A DNA stretch of 64,000 bases, taken from Jaltomata sinuosa (Eukaryota > Streptophyta > Magnoliopsida > Solanales > Solanaceae). The notes under the pieces were generated by a model that was not told the DNA's origin, did no database searches, and saw nothing but the letters and a program-made list of their open reading frames with translations. The DNA lies in assembly GCA_003996215.1 (NCBI GenBank), contig QJPP01007236.1:620001-684000 (forward strand), written 5' to 3'. Position numbers and translations under genes: made by a program. Below are positions 22,444 through 33,582 of the stretch, in pieces; within the stretch, counting starts at the first letter, position 1, and the number at the start of each line of letters is the position of its first letter.

Positions 22444-22457
22444 GCCCGTGCACGGGC
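22444..22457. repeat. Perfect 14-bp GC-rich palindrome
   Basis: GCCCGTGCACGGGC is its own reverse complement and stands in an AT-rich setting. This word ('agcccgtgcacgggc') recurs at the ends of dispersed plant repeats, so it probably marks an old transposon terminus. Confidence 0.7.
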
Positions 22458-22612
22458 CCAATAACATTAATTTTATATCTATAATTTATTTAAGTCAAAA
22501 ATACAATTTGCAAATCTAAAATTATATATCAATCCATATGGATATTGTGGTAAAATACTCATATTTATGTAGTATATTCAAGCCATGGAAACAATAATTC
22601 AAAGTAAGAGCC

Positions 22613-22805
22613 CGTTTGGATTGGATTATTTTAAGTGTTTTTTAAGTTAAAATAGCTTTTAAGCTGTTTTATAATGTTTGGGTAAGGTAAAAAAGTGCTT
22701 CTGAACACTTAATTTTAGGTCAAAATAGCAAAAAAAAAGCTAAAAGTTAAAAGCTGAAATTTCCAACTTAAAAAAAGCAGCTTAAAATAAGCCAAATCTA
22801 ACATT
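22613..22805. mobile_element. Degenerate MITE
   Basis: The left end 'gagcccgtttggattggatt' is loosely inverted at the right, '...aaaataagccaaatctaac'. The interior contains mirrored 'taaaagttaaaagctg' and 'agcttttaagctg' words. Non-coding. Confidence 0.55.
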
Positions 22806-23565
22806 TTATCCCCCAACGGCCCTTCAACTCCGATGTATTAATTAGCTACTATACAAAAAGCAAATGACAGAGCACAAGCTTCCTGCAATTGCTTGCCAAC
22901 ACCAAGAGTGAACTATTTTAATCAGGTACCCTTTTATCTCATGACTTCCTCATTAGCCCTATTATTATGAACAAATTTATTCCATAATAAGAGCTAAAGG
23001 TCTATCGAAAACAACCTCTAAATACTGGCTTGCTCTGTGTGCTTCTATATCAAAAAAGTTAAACTACACAAAAGTAGACCGAACAACATTTTAGGGTACA
23101 TCATCTAACCACAAGAAGATTTATTCAAATGAGTAGTACTTGGAGGAACCTCAATTATCTGTGAGATATCTGCATTTGTAAAAAAAATAGTTTCTCAACT
23201 CCTGTTTATTTTCCATACATGTAAAGTTGTGCATTTTGACTTGGTTTACCTTATGCCTCCAACATTTCCAAGGTTGAGATGTACAACAAAGCTTCTCATC
23301 TTCACCTAATAATGCATCTTCATATAAAAACTTTAAAACCAGAAAACACAGTAAAGAATACTAGTAGCAAAATATGAAAACCGAATTGAAGGAAAGGAAA
23401 CAACAGCTAATAGTTAAATCAAAGTCTAAGAAAAGTAAGACAAACAAATTAAAACGAGGAAAGTATAGATATTTCAAAAATACCCTCCGCCAGAAACAAG
23501 CATGTCGATCAAGACCTACTTCTGGCTGCTTCCATATATAGGAATACTGTACTATATCATAGTAC
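22806..23565. other. Spacer with a short RTE-like LINE tail piece
   Basis: 'gagctaaaggtctatcgaaa', continuing 'acaacctct', at about 22989-23018 is a fragment of the LINE 3' tail. Nothing else is supported. Confidence 0.45.
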
Positions 23566-23816
23566 TCCCCCGTTTTACTTTTACTTATTACGTTTCTCTA
23601 CATGAGAGTTAATTTAACTAATTTTCAGAGCTAAATTGAATTAGATTAATTCAATATTTTAAATTTAGATGTTCGAAAACTATACAAAAAATAACATAAA
23701 TTGCAGTCATTCTCATATAAATATGATGAAAAATACATCTTGAAATGTTGGTCAAATTTTTTACAGTTTAACTCTCGATAAATAAAACGTGACAAGTAAA
23801 AGTGAACGAGAGGAGT
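23566..23816. mobile_element. Stowaway-like MITE
   Basis: The left end 'actcccccgttttactttta' is inverted at the right end '...gacaagtaaaagtgaacgag', finishing 'aggagta', with TA at both borders. About 250 bp, non-coding. Confidence 0.7.
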
Positions 23817-24599
23817 ACTATTTTATATACAGATTACCTTCAAATTTTTTTCATGCCTATTGATTTCTCTTTGTATGTATCTATTAAGCATTAAAACTTC
23901 AATTTGAAATCGTTTTCTAATAATTTTTACTTTCTCTATTTTAATTTTGTTTGATTGATTTTGATTTGACATGAAGTTTAAGAAAGTAATTTTTTTTTTG
24001 AATTTTGTGATGTTAAATTAAAAATACATAGAATGTACCAAAATGTCCTTGATTCATGTGATTTTAAACATATCATATGAAAAATTAGAATCATAGACGA
24101 TATTTCTGATGTATTTCACACATAATTTAAACACAAAAAAAATTTACTTTCTCCAAGTTGACGAAAAGAAGGAAATTATTAAAAAATGAATAACGTGAAA
24201 AAATATTGCCCGATTTTATTATTGCTTTTTTTTTAGTAGCGCAAGATTTTAAATGGGCAGCGTCAAATCTTTTGTTCGTGATAGCTAAATCTCAAATTCG
24301 ATCTGTTTATCTTGATGGTAATATCAGTGACTCCCCTTATTAAGTTAGGTTCACTCTTGGAGTTGGCAAGCAATTGCACTTATGATGAAATGATTATTTA
24401 TCCAGTTAAATTAAGTAGTTTGATTGATTAATTAGAAAATTAAGTTGTCTAAATTTAGTCACAATTTTTAATTTAAATTGACTAATTTTTATATGAGTTG
24501 ACTACTTTTTTTAATTCACATTTGGTCATATTTTGCAACATTATTTTCAGCCACTTAATTAATCCAAAGCCAACCTCACAATACTCATATTACTTCTCT
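23817..24599. other. AT-rich spacer, no gene seen
   Basis: Includes T- and A-rich runs. No coding or structural signal is supported. Confidence 0.5.
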
Positions 24600-24757
24600 T
24601 ATTTTCCCCCTATACCCTTTCCTCTTTGACGCTTCTTTTTCAGCAACAAATCTAAACCTCTGTAAGCCGCCCCATTATTTCCCTTTTAACCCTAGCTGGT
24701 GAAGTAGAGGATTACAACTCTTGAGGGTTGTTCTGGGCATTTTGCTGAGCTGGAGTG
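24600..24757 (+). promoter_or_regulatory. Inferred 5' leader exon of the DHDPS gene
   Basis: The pyrimidine-rich sequence and 'taaccctagctggtgaagta' look like a plant 5' UTR. It ends at a strong donor (tggagtg|GTAAGT, with GT at 24758). A matching acceptor lies at 27071-27072, seven bases before the DHDPS ATG at 27079. This would place a 2.3-kb intron in the 5' UTR. The link rests on consensus sites only. Confidence 0.45.
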
Positions 24758-24984
24758 GTAAGTTTCCCCTCTCATTCGTCCCCTTTTTTTTGTTGCGATT
24801 TTTCGACTTTTTTTTTTGTTTTAATAATCGTGGTGTCCAGGCCAGCTTGTATTATCACCTGCTACCAATAACAGTTTACCAGGTAACTCTATCCACGGAC
24901 TACGTAACAAAGGAATGAAGCACTTTAGCTATGCCTTAGAATGTAGAGTAGCCTGTGTTTTCCTTAGTTTATGCCCACAATATG

Positions 24985-25500
24985 AAGGGTGTGGTCTAGT
25001 GGTTTTCCTATTGGTGGACAGAGTTACCTGGTAACTGTTGCTTGTGGGAGGTGACACGTATTACGTGGAATTAGTCGTACAAGCTGGCCCCAAACACCAT
25101 GGTTATCAAAAGTAAAATGAAATATGGACAAGGATAGAGTTACTTGGTATCCGTTGCTGGCAGGAGGTGACATGTATATTGTGGAATTAGCAGAGGTGCA
25201 CGCAAGCTGGCCCGCACACCATGGTTATAGAAAGTAAAATGAAATATGGACAAGGACAGAGTTACTTGGTACTTGTGGCTGGTGGGAGGTGACATGTATA
25301 CCGTGGAATTAGTCGAGGTGCACGCAAGCTGGCCCGCACACCACAGTTATCAAAAGTAAAATGAAATATGGACAAGTACAGAGTTACTTGGTACCCGTTG
25401 TTGGTGGGAGGTGTGACATGTATACCGTGGAATTAGTCAAGGTGCACGCAAGCTGGCCCGCACACCACGGTTATCAAAAGTAAAATGAAATATGGGCAAT
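24985..25500 (+). repeat. Au-like SINE whose body is tandemly repeated four times
   Basis: A tRNA-like A box 'gggtgtggtctagtggtt' at about 24987-25004 is followed by four body copies starting at 25021, 25137, 25259 and 25381 (periods 116, 122, 122). Each reads 'gagttac(c/t)tggta', 'gtgggaggtg', 'gtggaattag', 'caagctggccc', and ends 'aaagtaaaatgaaatatgg'. This wording is that of the Au SINE family. Copies 2-4 are more alike than copy 1. It lies in the presumed leader intron of DHDPS. Confidence 0.85.
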
Positions 25501-25721
25501 AAGGAGTTCCGTTTTGTTTTAGTATAATCAGCATCCTATCCCTTAAAGGAGAAATTCAAGTTGCTGAACTTTAGGATGAATTGTTTCAGTGTGTGGTATT
25601 CAAATTGTTTCTATATAATTGAGCTTTGCTTATTCCTTTAAAAGCATCTTGTATCTGTTTATGTCTTCTCTCTTCTCTTTATAGGCATAAGATTTTTTCT
25701 CCCCTTTGTTTACTGATTGCT

Positions 25722-25909
25722 AAGAAGGGGAGCCTTAGACTAACTGGTACAGTTGCTTCCATGTGACTTGGAGGTTACGGGTTCAAGGCGTGGAAATAGC
25801 CTCTTGCAGAAATGCATATAATGCGTATATAAATCCTTGTGGTTCGGCCCTTCCCCAGACCCCGAGCATAAAGAGAGCTTTAGTGCACCGAGCTGCCCCT
25901 TTTTTTCTT
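25722..25909 (+). mobile_element. Full-length TS-like SINE with 13-bp target-site duplication
   Basis: The 13-mer tttactgattgct occurs at 25709-25721 and again at 25910-25922, directly flanking the element. The A-box region lies around 25731-25750, and the B box 'ggttacgggttcaag' at 25773-25787. The 3' body has 'cttgcagaaatgcatataat', 'ttcggcccttccccagaccc' and 'tttagtgcaccgagctgccc', followed by a T-rich end. The perfect duplication suggests a fairly recent insertion. Confidence 0.95.
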
Positions 25910-27078
25910 TTTACTGATTGCTGTGGCTGTGGGTGGTCTGGTTTGGTTCAGTATGGGGAAAAGGCTGAGAGTTTTGCTACTGCTCTCATATTCTCAAATA
26001 TGGATTGCTGCCTTTTTGTTTCTTGACAGCCTTGTCATTATCTCTTCAATCCGTTTTGAGTGAGATCCCAAGGGCATGTTTAAAGTCGATAGAGTCTGAT
26101 TTACTTGAATCTTTGAGGTTCTGTGTCTATGTTCAGGGAAATGGTATGAATGTGAGCCTAGATTAAATTTAAAAGGAGTCAAGATTTTGTCCTAATTTTT
26201 GGTCGAAATGTGCCATAAGTTTTATATTATATCTTTTTCAATTGTTAATTGGTCGTCCATATGTAGAATAATTCTATCTGGTTTGTTTGCTTAGATTCTA
26301 TATTAGGGTGATAATGAGAGTTAAGTGCTATTTGTTCGCATTCTGCGAAATTTAGAATATAATTTTGCAATAGTCCTTAATTTAAGTTTAATCCCCTTTT
26401 CTAGCCACTTAGCTTTATTTGTTCTGAGTATATCTTTACAAGTCTATAACATTTGCATTGTTAAAATCTATGCTTCTATACCCCTCCTCTTCCTGAAATT
26501 TCTGTTTTTTTTTTGATAATGTGTTTTTTTTTTTTTTTTTTTTTTTTGATAATGAAAATTCCTGTTTTAAGAAGTTCTCTTTCGTGAGTTTCAAATCTGC
26601 TAAATTTGATAACTCCCTAAGAGTGACTCTCTTTCCCTCACTGTCCCGTAGAAATAATCTGTGGGTGTACAAGCCCAGTTAATCAGAGTGATTTCCATTC
26701 TCTAAACATATGCAGTTTTTCTCTCTTTTTTTAGCAGTTAGTTAAAATCCTGTTCTGGTTTCTTTTTTTTTTTTACACGAATCGTTCTGCCCATGTGTGT
26801 ACTTAAAATGGTGGGAATTTTATCAATGGGAGATATGGGTTGAATGTTTCACCTAGAATATAGTTTATTCCTCTCAGTTAGAATTTAAAGTTGATCCAAT
26901 TAATTGAACCTGCTTCATCTGTGTGCTTCCTTAGAAATCCAAATGTTGAATGCTAAAGTAGTTTAGAGTGGCTGTCAACATAGTTAAAACCTTGTTGATT
27001 TCTCACTTATTCTTTTCTTGTTCTCTCGCTGTGGGCCATTTCTTACTCTCTCTCTGTTTACATCTCCGACAGGGAGAA

Positions 27079-29369
27079 ATGTCATCCTCAATTGTAGGTC
27101 GCTGCCATTTCTGCATTGAAACTGCCGGAACAAAAAGGTATGTTGCTGGAGATCAATACGTATAACAATTGCTTGGTAGCCAACTGATTATTAAAGTTTT
27201 GTACTTTATCGTCAAATCATTTTATTCACTGCAAATGGTGGTACAAGTTCTTAGCTTGTACATTCAGAGAAAGCCATAATTTGCATGATGAATTATGTTC
27301 TGTTAGCTGGAATGTGATTGTTGTTTCTGATTTTTTTCTTCGATGAATCGTTTTTTTTTTCCTGCTGTTTGTTAGCAGGAGAACTGCAATATGGAGGTCG
27401 CCAAGAGCAGCAGTAATTCCAAGTTTCCACCTCCCAATGCGCAGTTATGAAGTTAAAAATAGGTAATATCCGCTTACAGAGTTGATTTGGGGTTAATGTG
27501 ATCTAGGACATAAAGAAGTTTTTCTTTTCCTTCAGTATTCTTACTGTTCTGAATTGGTTTGGTTTGAGGAAATCACATGTAGTTTAAGTGTTGCTCAATT
27601 GACTGGTTGAAGTGCACACTGCTCTTTTGACTGGTCTTGTGCGTATTGGATGATGCCACTTCTGCTTCTTCTTGTTTGGGTATGATGTCAGACAAGAGTG
27701 CTACATGACAACTTGATTATTTGTGTATAATTCGAATGTAGTGGCGTTTTTGGGGTTAATTTCAGTTCTTCAACACAAGCAAACCTCAATGTGGAGAGTT
27801 ATCAAGGGCGAAAATGTTAGGAAAACCACAGGTTGTTGGGCAATTTTGAGTAAAGGACATTTTAATTCCTATTTTGAGTAAGTTTTAGGTGAGATGATAG
27901 AAGGAAGAATTTAGTATATTCACCAATATAACTTACAAAAGAAAAGTATATTGACCATCAGAATTGACTTAATAGTAGCATATAATGCAATTTGTAGTTG
28001 GCAGATTCAATGTTAGTAAAACATATTACTGAGTAAGATTAGAAGGCACGGGTGGTTCCTTGAGCATAGTTTTATCATCTGTTTGTGTGTGTGATTCGAT
28101 GAATGGTTCATCTGTTTGGTATGTTATTCCAGCCTTGTAAATGAGGTCACTTTTAGATTTCATGTTGTCAGTCTTCCGTGAATAAACAGTATTAGGAGCT
28201 ATCTAATCTATTCACTATTGAATGCTTAGGTATTGCTTTGTGCAGAAATTGGGCGTGCATTATCATCTTATTCTGATGAGCTATTAGCAGCAATCGATGA
28301 TACATGCAGTGGAAATGGACAGACATTTCCCTTGTAATTAAAACAAACAGCTATTAAGTGAATATCAGCATCAAGGAAATTTATAAGAGATACATGCAAA
28401 CACAATGTTAACATAAATTCATTTAACCTTCTCTTATGCAGGACGTTTGCCGAGGACATAAAAGCACTTCGATTGATTACTGCAATCAAAACCCCATATC
28501 TACCAGATGGAAGATTCGATCTTGAGGCTTATGATGCCTTAGTAAATTTGCAAATCGAAAATGGCGCTGAGGGTGTGATTGTTGGTGGTACTACAGGTGA
28601 AGGTCAATTGATGAGCTGGGATGAACACATCATGCTCATTGGTCACACAGTGAACTGTTTTGGAGGATCAATCAAAGTCATTGGAAACACAGGAAGCAAC
28701 TCCACGAGGGAAGCAATCCATGCGACAGAACAAGGATTTGCTGTAGGTATGCATGCAGCTCTTCACATTAATCCCTACTATGGGAAGACCTCCATAGAGG
28801 GTTTGATTTCTCACTTTGACAGTGTGCTCCCTATGGGCCCTACTATCATTTATAATGTGCCATCGCGAACTGGTCAAGACATTCCCCCACGTGTAATTCA
28901 GACATTAGCAGAGAGCCCTAACCTTGCCGGTATCAAAGAGTGTGTTGGTAATGATAGAGTGGAGCAGTATACAAGTAATGGGTTAGTCGTGTGGAGCGGG
29001 AATGATGATGAATGCCACGACTCAAGGTGGGATCATGGTGCTACCGGAGTAATTTCTGTCACCAGCAACTTGGTACCTGGTCTGATGCGCGAACTAATGT
29101 TTGGAGGAAAGAACCCTGCTTTGAACTTAAAGCTAATGCCATTGGTTAAATGGTTGTTTCATGAGCCAAACCCCATTGCTCTAAATACAGCTTTAGCTCA
29201 ACTCGGAGTTGTGAGGCCTATCTTTCGCCTTCCATATGTTCCACTTACAAAGGCAAAGAGAGAGGAGTTTGTGAAGATTGTTGAAGAAATTGGACGGGAA
29301 AACTTTATAGGGGAAAAAGATGTCCAAGTTTTGGATGACAATGATTTTCTTTTGGTTGGTAGGTATTAG
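27079..29369 (+). CDS. DHDPS: 4-hydroxy-tetrahydrodipicolinate synthase (dihydrodipicolinate synthase), plastid
   Basis: Three coding exons (27079-27137, 27379-27462, 28442-29369) give 356 residues in continuous phase. The enzyme condenses pyruvate with aspartate semialdehyde, the first committed step of lysine synthesis in plastids. Exons 1-2 encode the transit peptide and the conserved run-in VIPSFHLPMRSYEVKNR; exon 3 is the (beta/alpha)8 barrel. Visible active-site parts are the GGTTGEG loop (Thr98/Thr99), Tyr185 in IIYNVPSRTG, and the Schiff-base Lys213 in GIKECVGN. The Asn and Glu of GSNSTREAI (about 134 and 138) align with E. coli N80 and E84, which contact the inhibitor lysine, so feedback control is expected. 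The length fits plant DHDPS (about 345-365). The ATG was chosen because it opens the frame with an exon-intron pattern matching the family. Confidence 0.96.
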
Positions 29370-30205
29370 CTATTTCCCAATTGGTGTTGAGAAGTAAGTT
29401 TTTGTTGTTAGCTGCTTAAGTTGAAATTTCTTGATATGAAGATATCTTCTTTCTTTTACCATGCATTCTTCTTGTTTGCTTTTCTCTTTTGGGAGGCATG
29501 TAAATTGTAGCTGTTTAAGAAAATGAAGAACACTTTTAAATTTTATGGTCTTAAACTAAAGATGTGTGTAATATACCAAAATGCTCTTTGAATCTTGGTT
29601 TTGAATGTCGGGTAGAATGTTGGGTGTAAAGAAAGGCGCCATTACTTTTTTAGATAGACTAAAATGAAAGTAAGACAAGTAAATTGAGAAACAGTTTGTA
29701 TGTATCAAGCATCCCTCCTCTCTCTTGATCTCACTCCCTTTTTTCCTCTTTAAAATTGTTGCTATGGATAGTAATTAGGCAAACTGTAGCTACTATTCAT
29801 AATTATGGAGATAGCTACGATATAACTGTTTGACAGGAAGGAGCACCCAAAATAACTGTTTAAGAGAGTAACTATTAGTAGGGCTAAAGAGAGAGACACA
29901 AGAAACCGAGGAGTGAAAATGAGGAGTTATCACTTAACTAATGAGTCTTTACTCAGAAAGTCACTTTTATTATCCTTAAAATTAAAAATAAATTTATTAG
30001 AATGAAATTCAATAAAATCCTTGGTATTCCTCTGTATGATGAAAGCTGGGAAAGTCCGGGGCAATATGGTGTGTGGCGCTCTAAGTTAAGATATCAAAGA
30101 CACATATTATATGTTTTACATCTATAAACTTGACATAAATATCAAACTTGAATAAACTCTTCTTGCTATAGCTGAAAATCTAAAATCTTTAACTTATACA
30201 AATAG
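29370..30205. other. DHDPS 3' flank and spacer
   Basis: The first 150-200 bases are probably 3' UTR (T-rich; 'ggcatgtaaattgtagctgt'). A Stowaway-like remnant may lie at 29540-29700. No gene is seen. Confidence 0.4.
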
Positions 30206-30660
30206 AACAACAACATACCTAGTGGTAGAGTATACGCTAACCTTATCACTATCTCGTGGGAGGTAGAGAAACTGTTTTTCGACAAACCCTCAGCTCAAAT
30301 GTAGCAATTCCAAGTACAAAGGAGAAGGAAGGGGTGAAGAAAATATAGCAACTAACAAGAAAAACAGTGCAAAGTCTACAAGAAAATAAACAAGAACAAC
30401 AAACAAAATAATGCAATAATCGAAACACAATAAACCATAAACTATGCTAGATATTACAAGCAAGGACTACATACTACTCCTAGTACAACGACAAAAACCT
30501 ACAAGTCTAACTCCTCAAAAAGCACGACAACACTCCTACCCTACTATCCTTTTATCCTAATATGCGTTCTTTGTACTCTCCTATTTAAGGTCATGTCCTC
30601 GATAACCTGAAATTGTTCTAAACACCTCTACTCAATAATAATGGTCCAACAAAGCATTAA
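30206..30660 (-). mobile_element. 5'-truncated RTE-like LINE, minus strand
   Basis: The 'aacaacaacatacctagtgg' at the left is the reverse complement of the TTG-rich LINE end. It is followed by the tail words 'taaccttatcactatctcgt' and 'accctcagctcaaatgtagc'. The 3' UTR continues to the coding remnant near 30580-30640 ('ggtcatgtcctcgataacct'). Confidence 0.75.
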
Positions 30661-31059
30661 ATGGAGGCGGCTACAAATCTTTTCAAGCCTACAAAATCAG
30701 ATAGTAATAATCACTGAATTCTGATAGAGTAAGGTCAGTATAAACAGTTGATGTATACACCTTTTTGCACTTCTTTTCTTTCTCAAAATAAACTATCTTA
30801 CACTGTTACTTACACTCTACGTTTCAGACCAAAAAAGCAGTCAGAAATTAAATGTTCAATAATATCAGAAATTATTAATATGAAAACAATGCAAATCTTT
30901 ATTATTATTATTATTTACTTTAGTTGAGATGGAGACGGGCTTATGAATGGGGAGGAAAGTGTTTTTCGCGGATCATTTGGTTTTTAATTTATGCGTCTCG
31001 TTATAATTAATTTTTTTTTTTTTGTAGAATATAGATTTATAATTGTAGGTACGAATGTC

Positions 31060-31441
31060 GCGTATTAAGATAGAAGGTTAATAGGTAGTGGAGTGTTTTC
31101 TTGAGTTTCGAAGGTTTAGGCTTATTGGTGTCTGTCGTAGTACGAATCGTATACTTGTAATTCTTGTTTTTGATATCTATTATCATATGTTGTTTTGTGT
31201 TTCAATTATCAGATTATTTTGTTATTCTTATTGTTCTTTCTTGTAGGCTCTGCACTGCTTTCCTTATTACTTTGTTATGCTTTCTTCACTATTTTCTTTT
31301 TCTTTTACTTAGATTTGTTGTACTTGAGCCAAGGGTCTTTCGAAAATAGTCTCTCTAGCTCCACGAGGTAGTGATAAGGTCTGCATACATTCTACCTTCT
31401 CAGACACCACTTGTGGGAGTTCACCGGATATGTTGTTGTTG
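31060..31441 (+). mobile_element. RTE-like LINE 3' end, plus strand
   Basis: Tail wording: 'cttgagccaagggtctttcg', 'tccacgaggtagtgataagg', 'caccacttgtgggagttcac', then 'tgttgttgttg' at about 31431-31441. It points away from the copy at 30206, so the two fragments lie with their 5' sides facing each other, about 400 bp apart. Confidence 0.75.
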
Positions 31442-32493
31442 CATGACATAAGTTTATATTTTCGTATTATAATATTTCACAAATTAGTTCAAACATGACT
31501 TCAGTTTCTAAAGAAATTGTGTCCCACTAGGCATAAGTTCGGTTATTAGAGGATAAAAATTAAAGATCAGTTTATTTGAAGGACAAATATTAAAGACTAG
31601 TACATTTGAAGAGCAAAACGTGCCATTATATGATTTTTCGTAGGGTTGGAACATCTTAATATCGAGTAATTTAGTGTGGACTTGTAAATTCTTTACTTAT
31701 ATAGATTTTGTCTTTCTTCGTTTGGTAGTTGATCAGTAATTCCTTGACCACAAATTGAGTTCTAAGTAAACAATGTTAAAAACATTCACTAATTTAATAA
31801 TTTTGCTTTATGTATTGTAGTTTGTTTCGGTATAATGTATTGATACCATATTATTGATAACTTTTTCTTTTAGATTGTGTTCCTTTTAAATTATACAATC
31901 GTTTATAATTTACATGGTTAAAGTTACACATGTTTTATAGGTTTGTATTAGTGAGGTTTAGTGATTTCTTATTTTGATAGATTTGTTGATTCATGGCAAC
32001 AACTTTGTTGTTCGATGTTGTTGGTTTCTTTCACCCTATTAACCTCATGGTTTCAGCTATCATTATTATGTTAATCGTGAAACATAACTTCAAACTATTT
32101 TACGGATTTTTATTTCATTATTATTAACAATAAGCTTAACATATATTTATTTATATAGAAATAAAGCTCACAATGTCAATGGGCATGCACTTACTTCTAT
32201 TGATTTATAGATGTCTTTTATGACTTGTCAAACAAAACAACAACAAACCTAAGTTGCACTAGATCAAATTTAGCATATTTTGGGTGGAATCCTTCCTCAA
32301 AGGTTTCAGCAATCTACATAAGTATTTTTATTGTCACAATAAACATACATAGAGACAAAGGATCTCCTTATCTCAATCCTTTCTTAACACAAAAAGGGGG
32401 AGAGGATGGAGGGGTTGGCCATTAATTAATTGGGTAACTTACGTAAAATACACATCTTTGGGAGCTAATCACTCTTTTTTCCACCTCTTTATC
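31442..32493. other. AT-rich spacer
   Basis: No gene is seen. The stretch 32225-32425 is open but has no family resemblance; its end ('caatcctttcttaacacaaa') recalls LINE-derived sequence but was not assignable. Confidence 0.4.
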
Positions 32494-32740
32494 GCTCGGA
32501 TACATCGCCTCTACTCGGATACATCGCCTCACCTCGGGATACATCACCTCACCTCTGGATACATCCCCAAACTACTCGGATACATCGGAATTCCATTGGA
32601 TACATCCCAAAGCCACTCGGATACATCGGCATTCTTTTGGTTTTACCTTTGACACATCGGGTGGGATGTATCTGAGGTGAGGCGATGTATCACGAGGTGA
32701 GGCGATGTATCATGACCTGGGGCAATGTATCTGAGTGGTA
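32494..32740. repeat. Inverted minisatellite (foldback) with 'ggatacatcg' units
   Basis: The left half holds about seven units of roughly 21 bp built on 'ctcggatacatcgcctcacc' (32494-32640). The right half holds three to four inverted units, 'gaggtgaggcgatgtatc' (32660-32738). A long hairpin can form. It is GC-richer than its neighbourhood. The borders of any enclosing transposon may reach 32438 and 32825, where 'attaattaattgggtaac' and 'ttaattaataagtagc' stand. Confidence 0.85.
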
Positions 32741-33308
32741 CATGTGGTATATTAAGTAATTAAAATAAAGTAGTGGGAGAGTTAGTAAATATGGTAAGGA
32801 GGTATGTCTATTTAGATAGTTTTTCCTTAATTAATAAGTAGCTTTAAAAAACACCAACTAATAGAAACTTAATGAGACCTGTATAGCAACACTTTGCCTA
32901 ATTACAAGCCGTACCAACACTTTCTATATCAATTGTATAATTCGACGGTATACAAATACAAATCCGTAAATCTTGACCTACAAATACAAATACCAATAGT
33001 TTTAAATTTTCTGATGCGAATTGTAAGTGAAAATATTAGAGCCACTATTTTATTTTATTTTACAAGAAAGTTTGAATTTAACTGGTTGAGATTTTTCTGG
33101 TAAGTCTAAGATTATTAATTTATTTGCACAAATACTATCAGTGTTATTTTATTATTTTAGTACTGATGATTTTCTGTATGTCATGATATGATCTATGTTT
33201 AGAAAAATTATTGATCTACTATGTTTTGTATACAATACATTTCTATGATGGTGGTATTCAATGAGGATTTACTGCGCATCTAGACTACTTTATAAGATAC
33301 TTTAAAAT
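32741..33308. other. AT-rich spacer
   Basis: No supported gene or repeat. Confidence 0.45.
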
Positions 33309-33582
33309 TTTAACTTTTGAATCTAGATAAAAAATCTACTTAGGTTAGAAAAAAGTATTTATAAGAAAACCTAATAATGACGACGTAACATGAGTTAGCG
33401 ACTAAACTTTATTCACAAGTACTCTATCGGTATAAGTTTATAAAGCTCTACAATTGATAACTATGCAATAAAATTGTGAGTAAAGTTTAGTCGCTAACTC
33501 ATGTTACATTCATTATTAGATTTTCTTATAGATGCGTTTTTCTAACCTAAGTAGATTTTTATTTAGATTTAAAAGTTAGGAA
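33309..33582. repeat. Long hairpin: inverted repeat with arms of about 115 bp
   Basis: The left arm contains 'aaatctacttaggttagaaa', 'ataagaaaacctaataatga' and 'taacatgagttagcgactaa'. The reverse complement of the right arm gives the same words in the same order with few changes. The loop (about 33425-33470) holds 'tctatcggtataagtttata'. It is a foldback MITE or a transcribed hairpin; it has no coding capacity. Confidence 0.85.

Noticed and set aside
32494..32640. CRISPR-like array of 21-bp units
   Set aside because: Units are contiguous with no unique spacers, and this is a plant nuclear region. It is a minisatellite.
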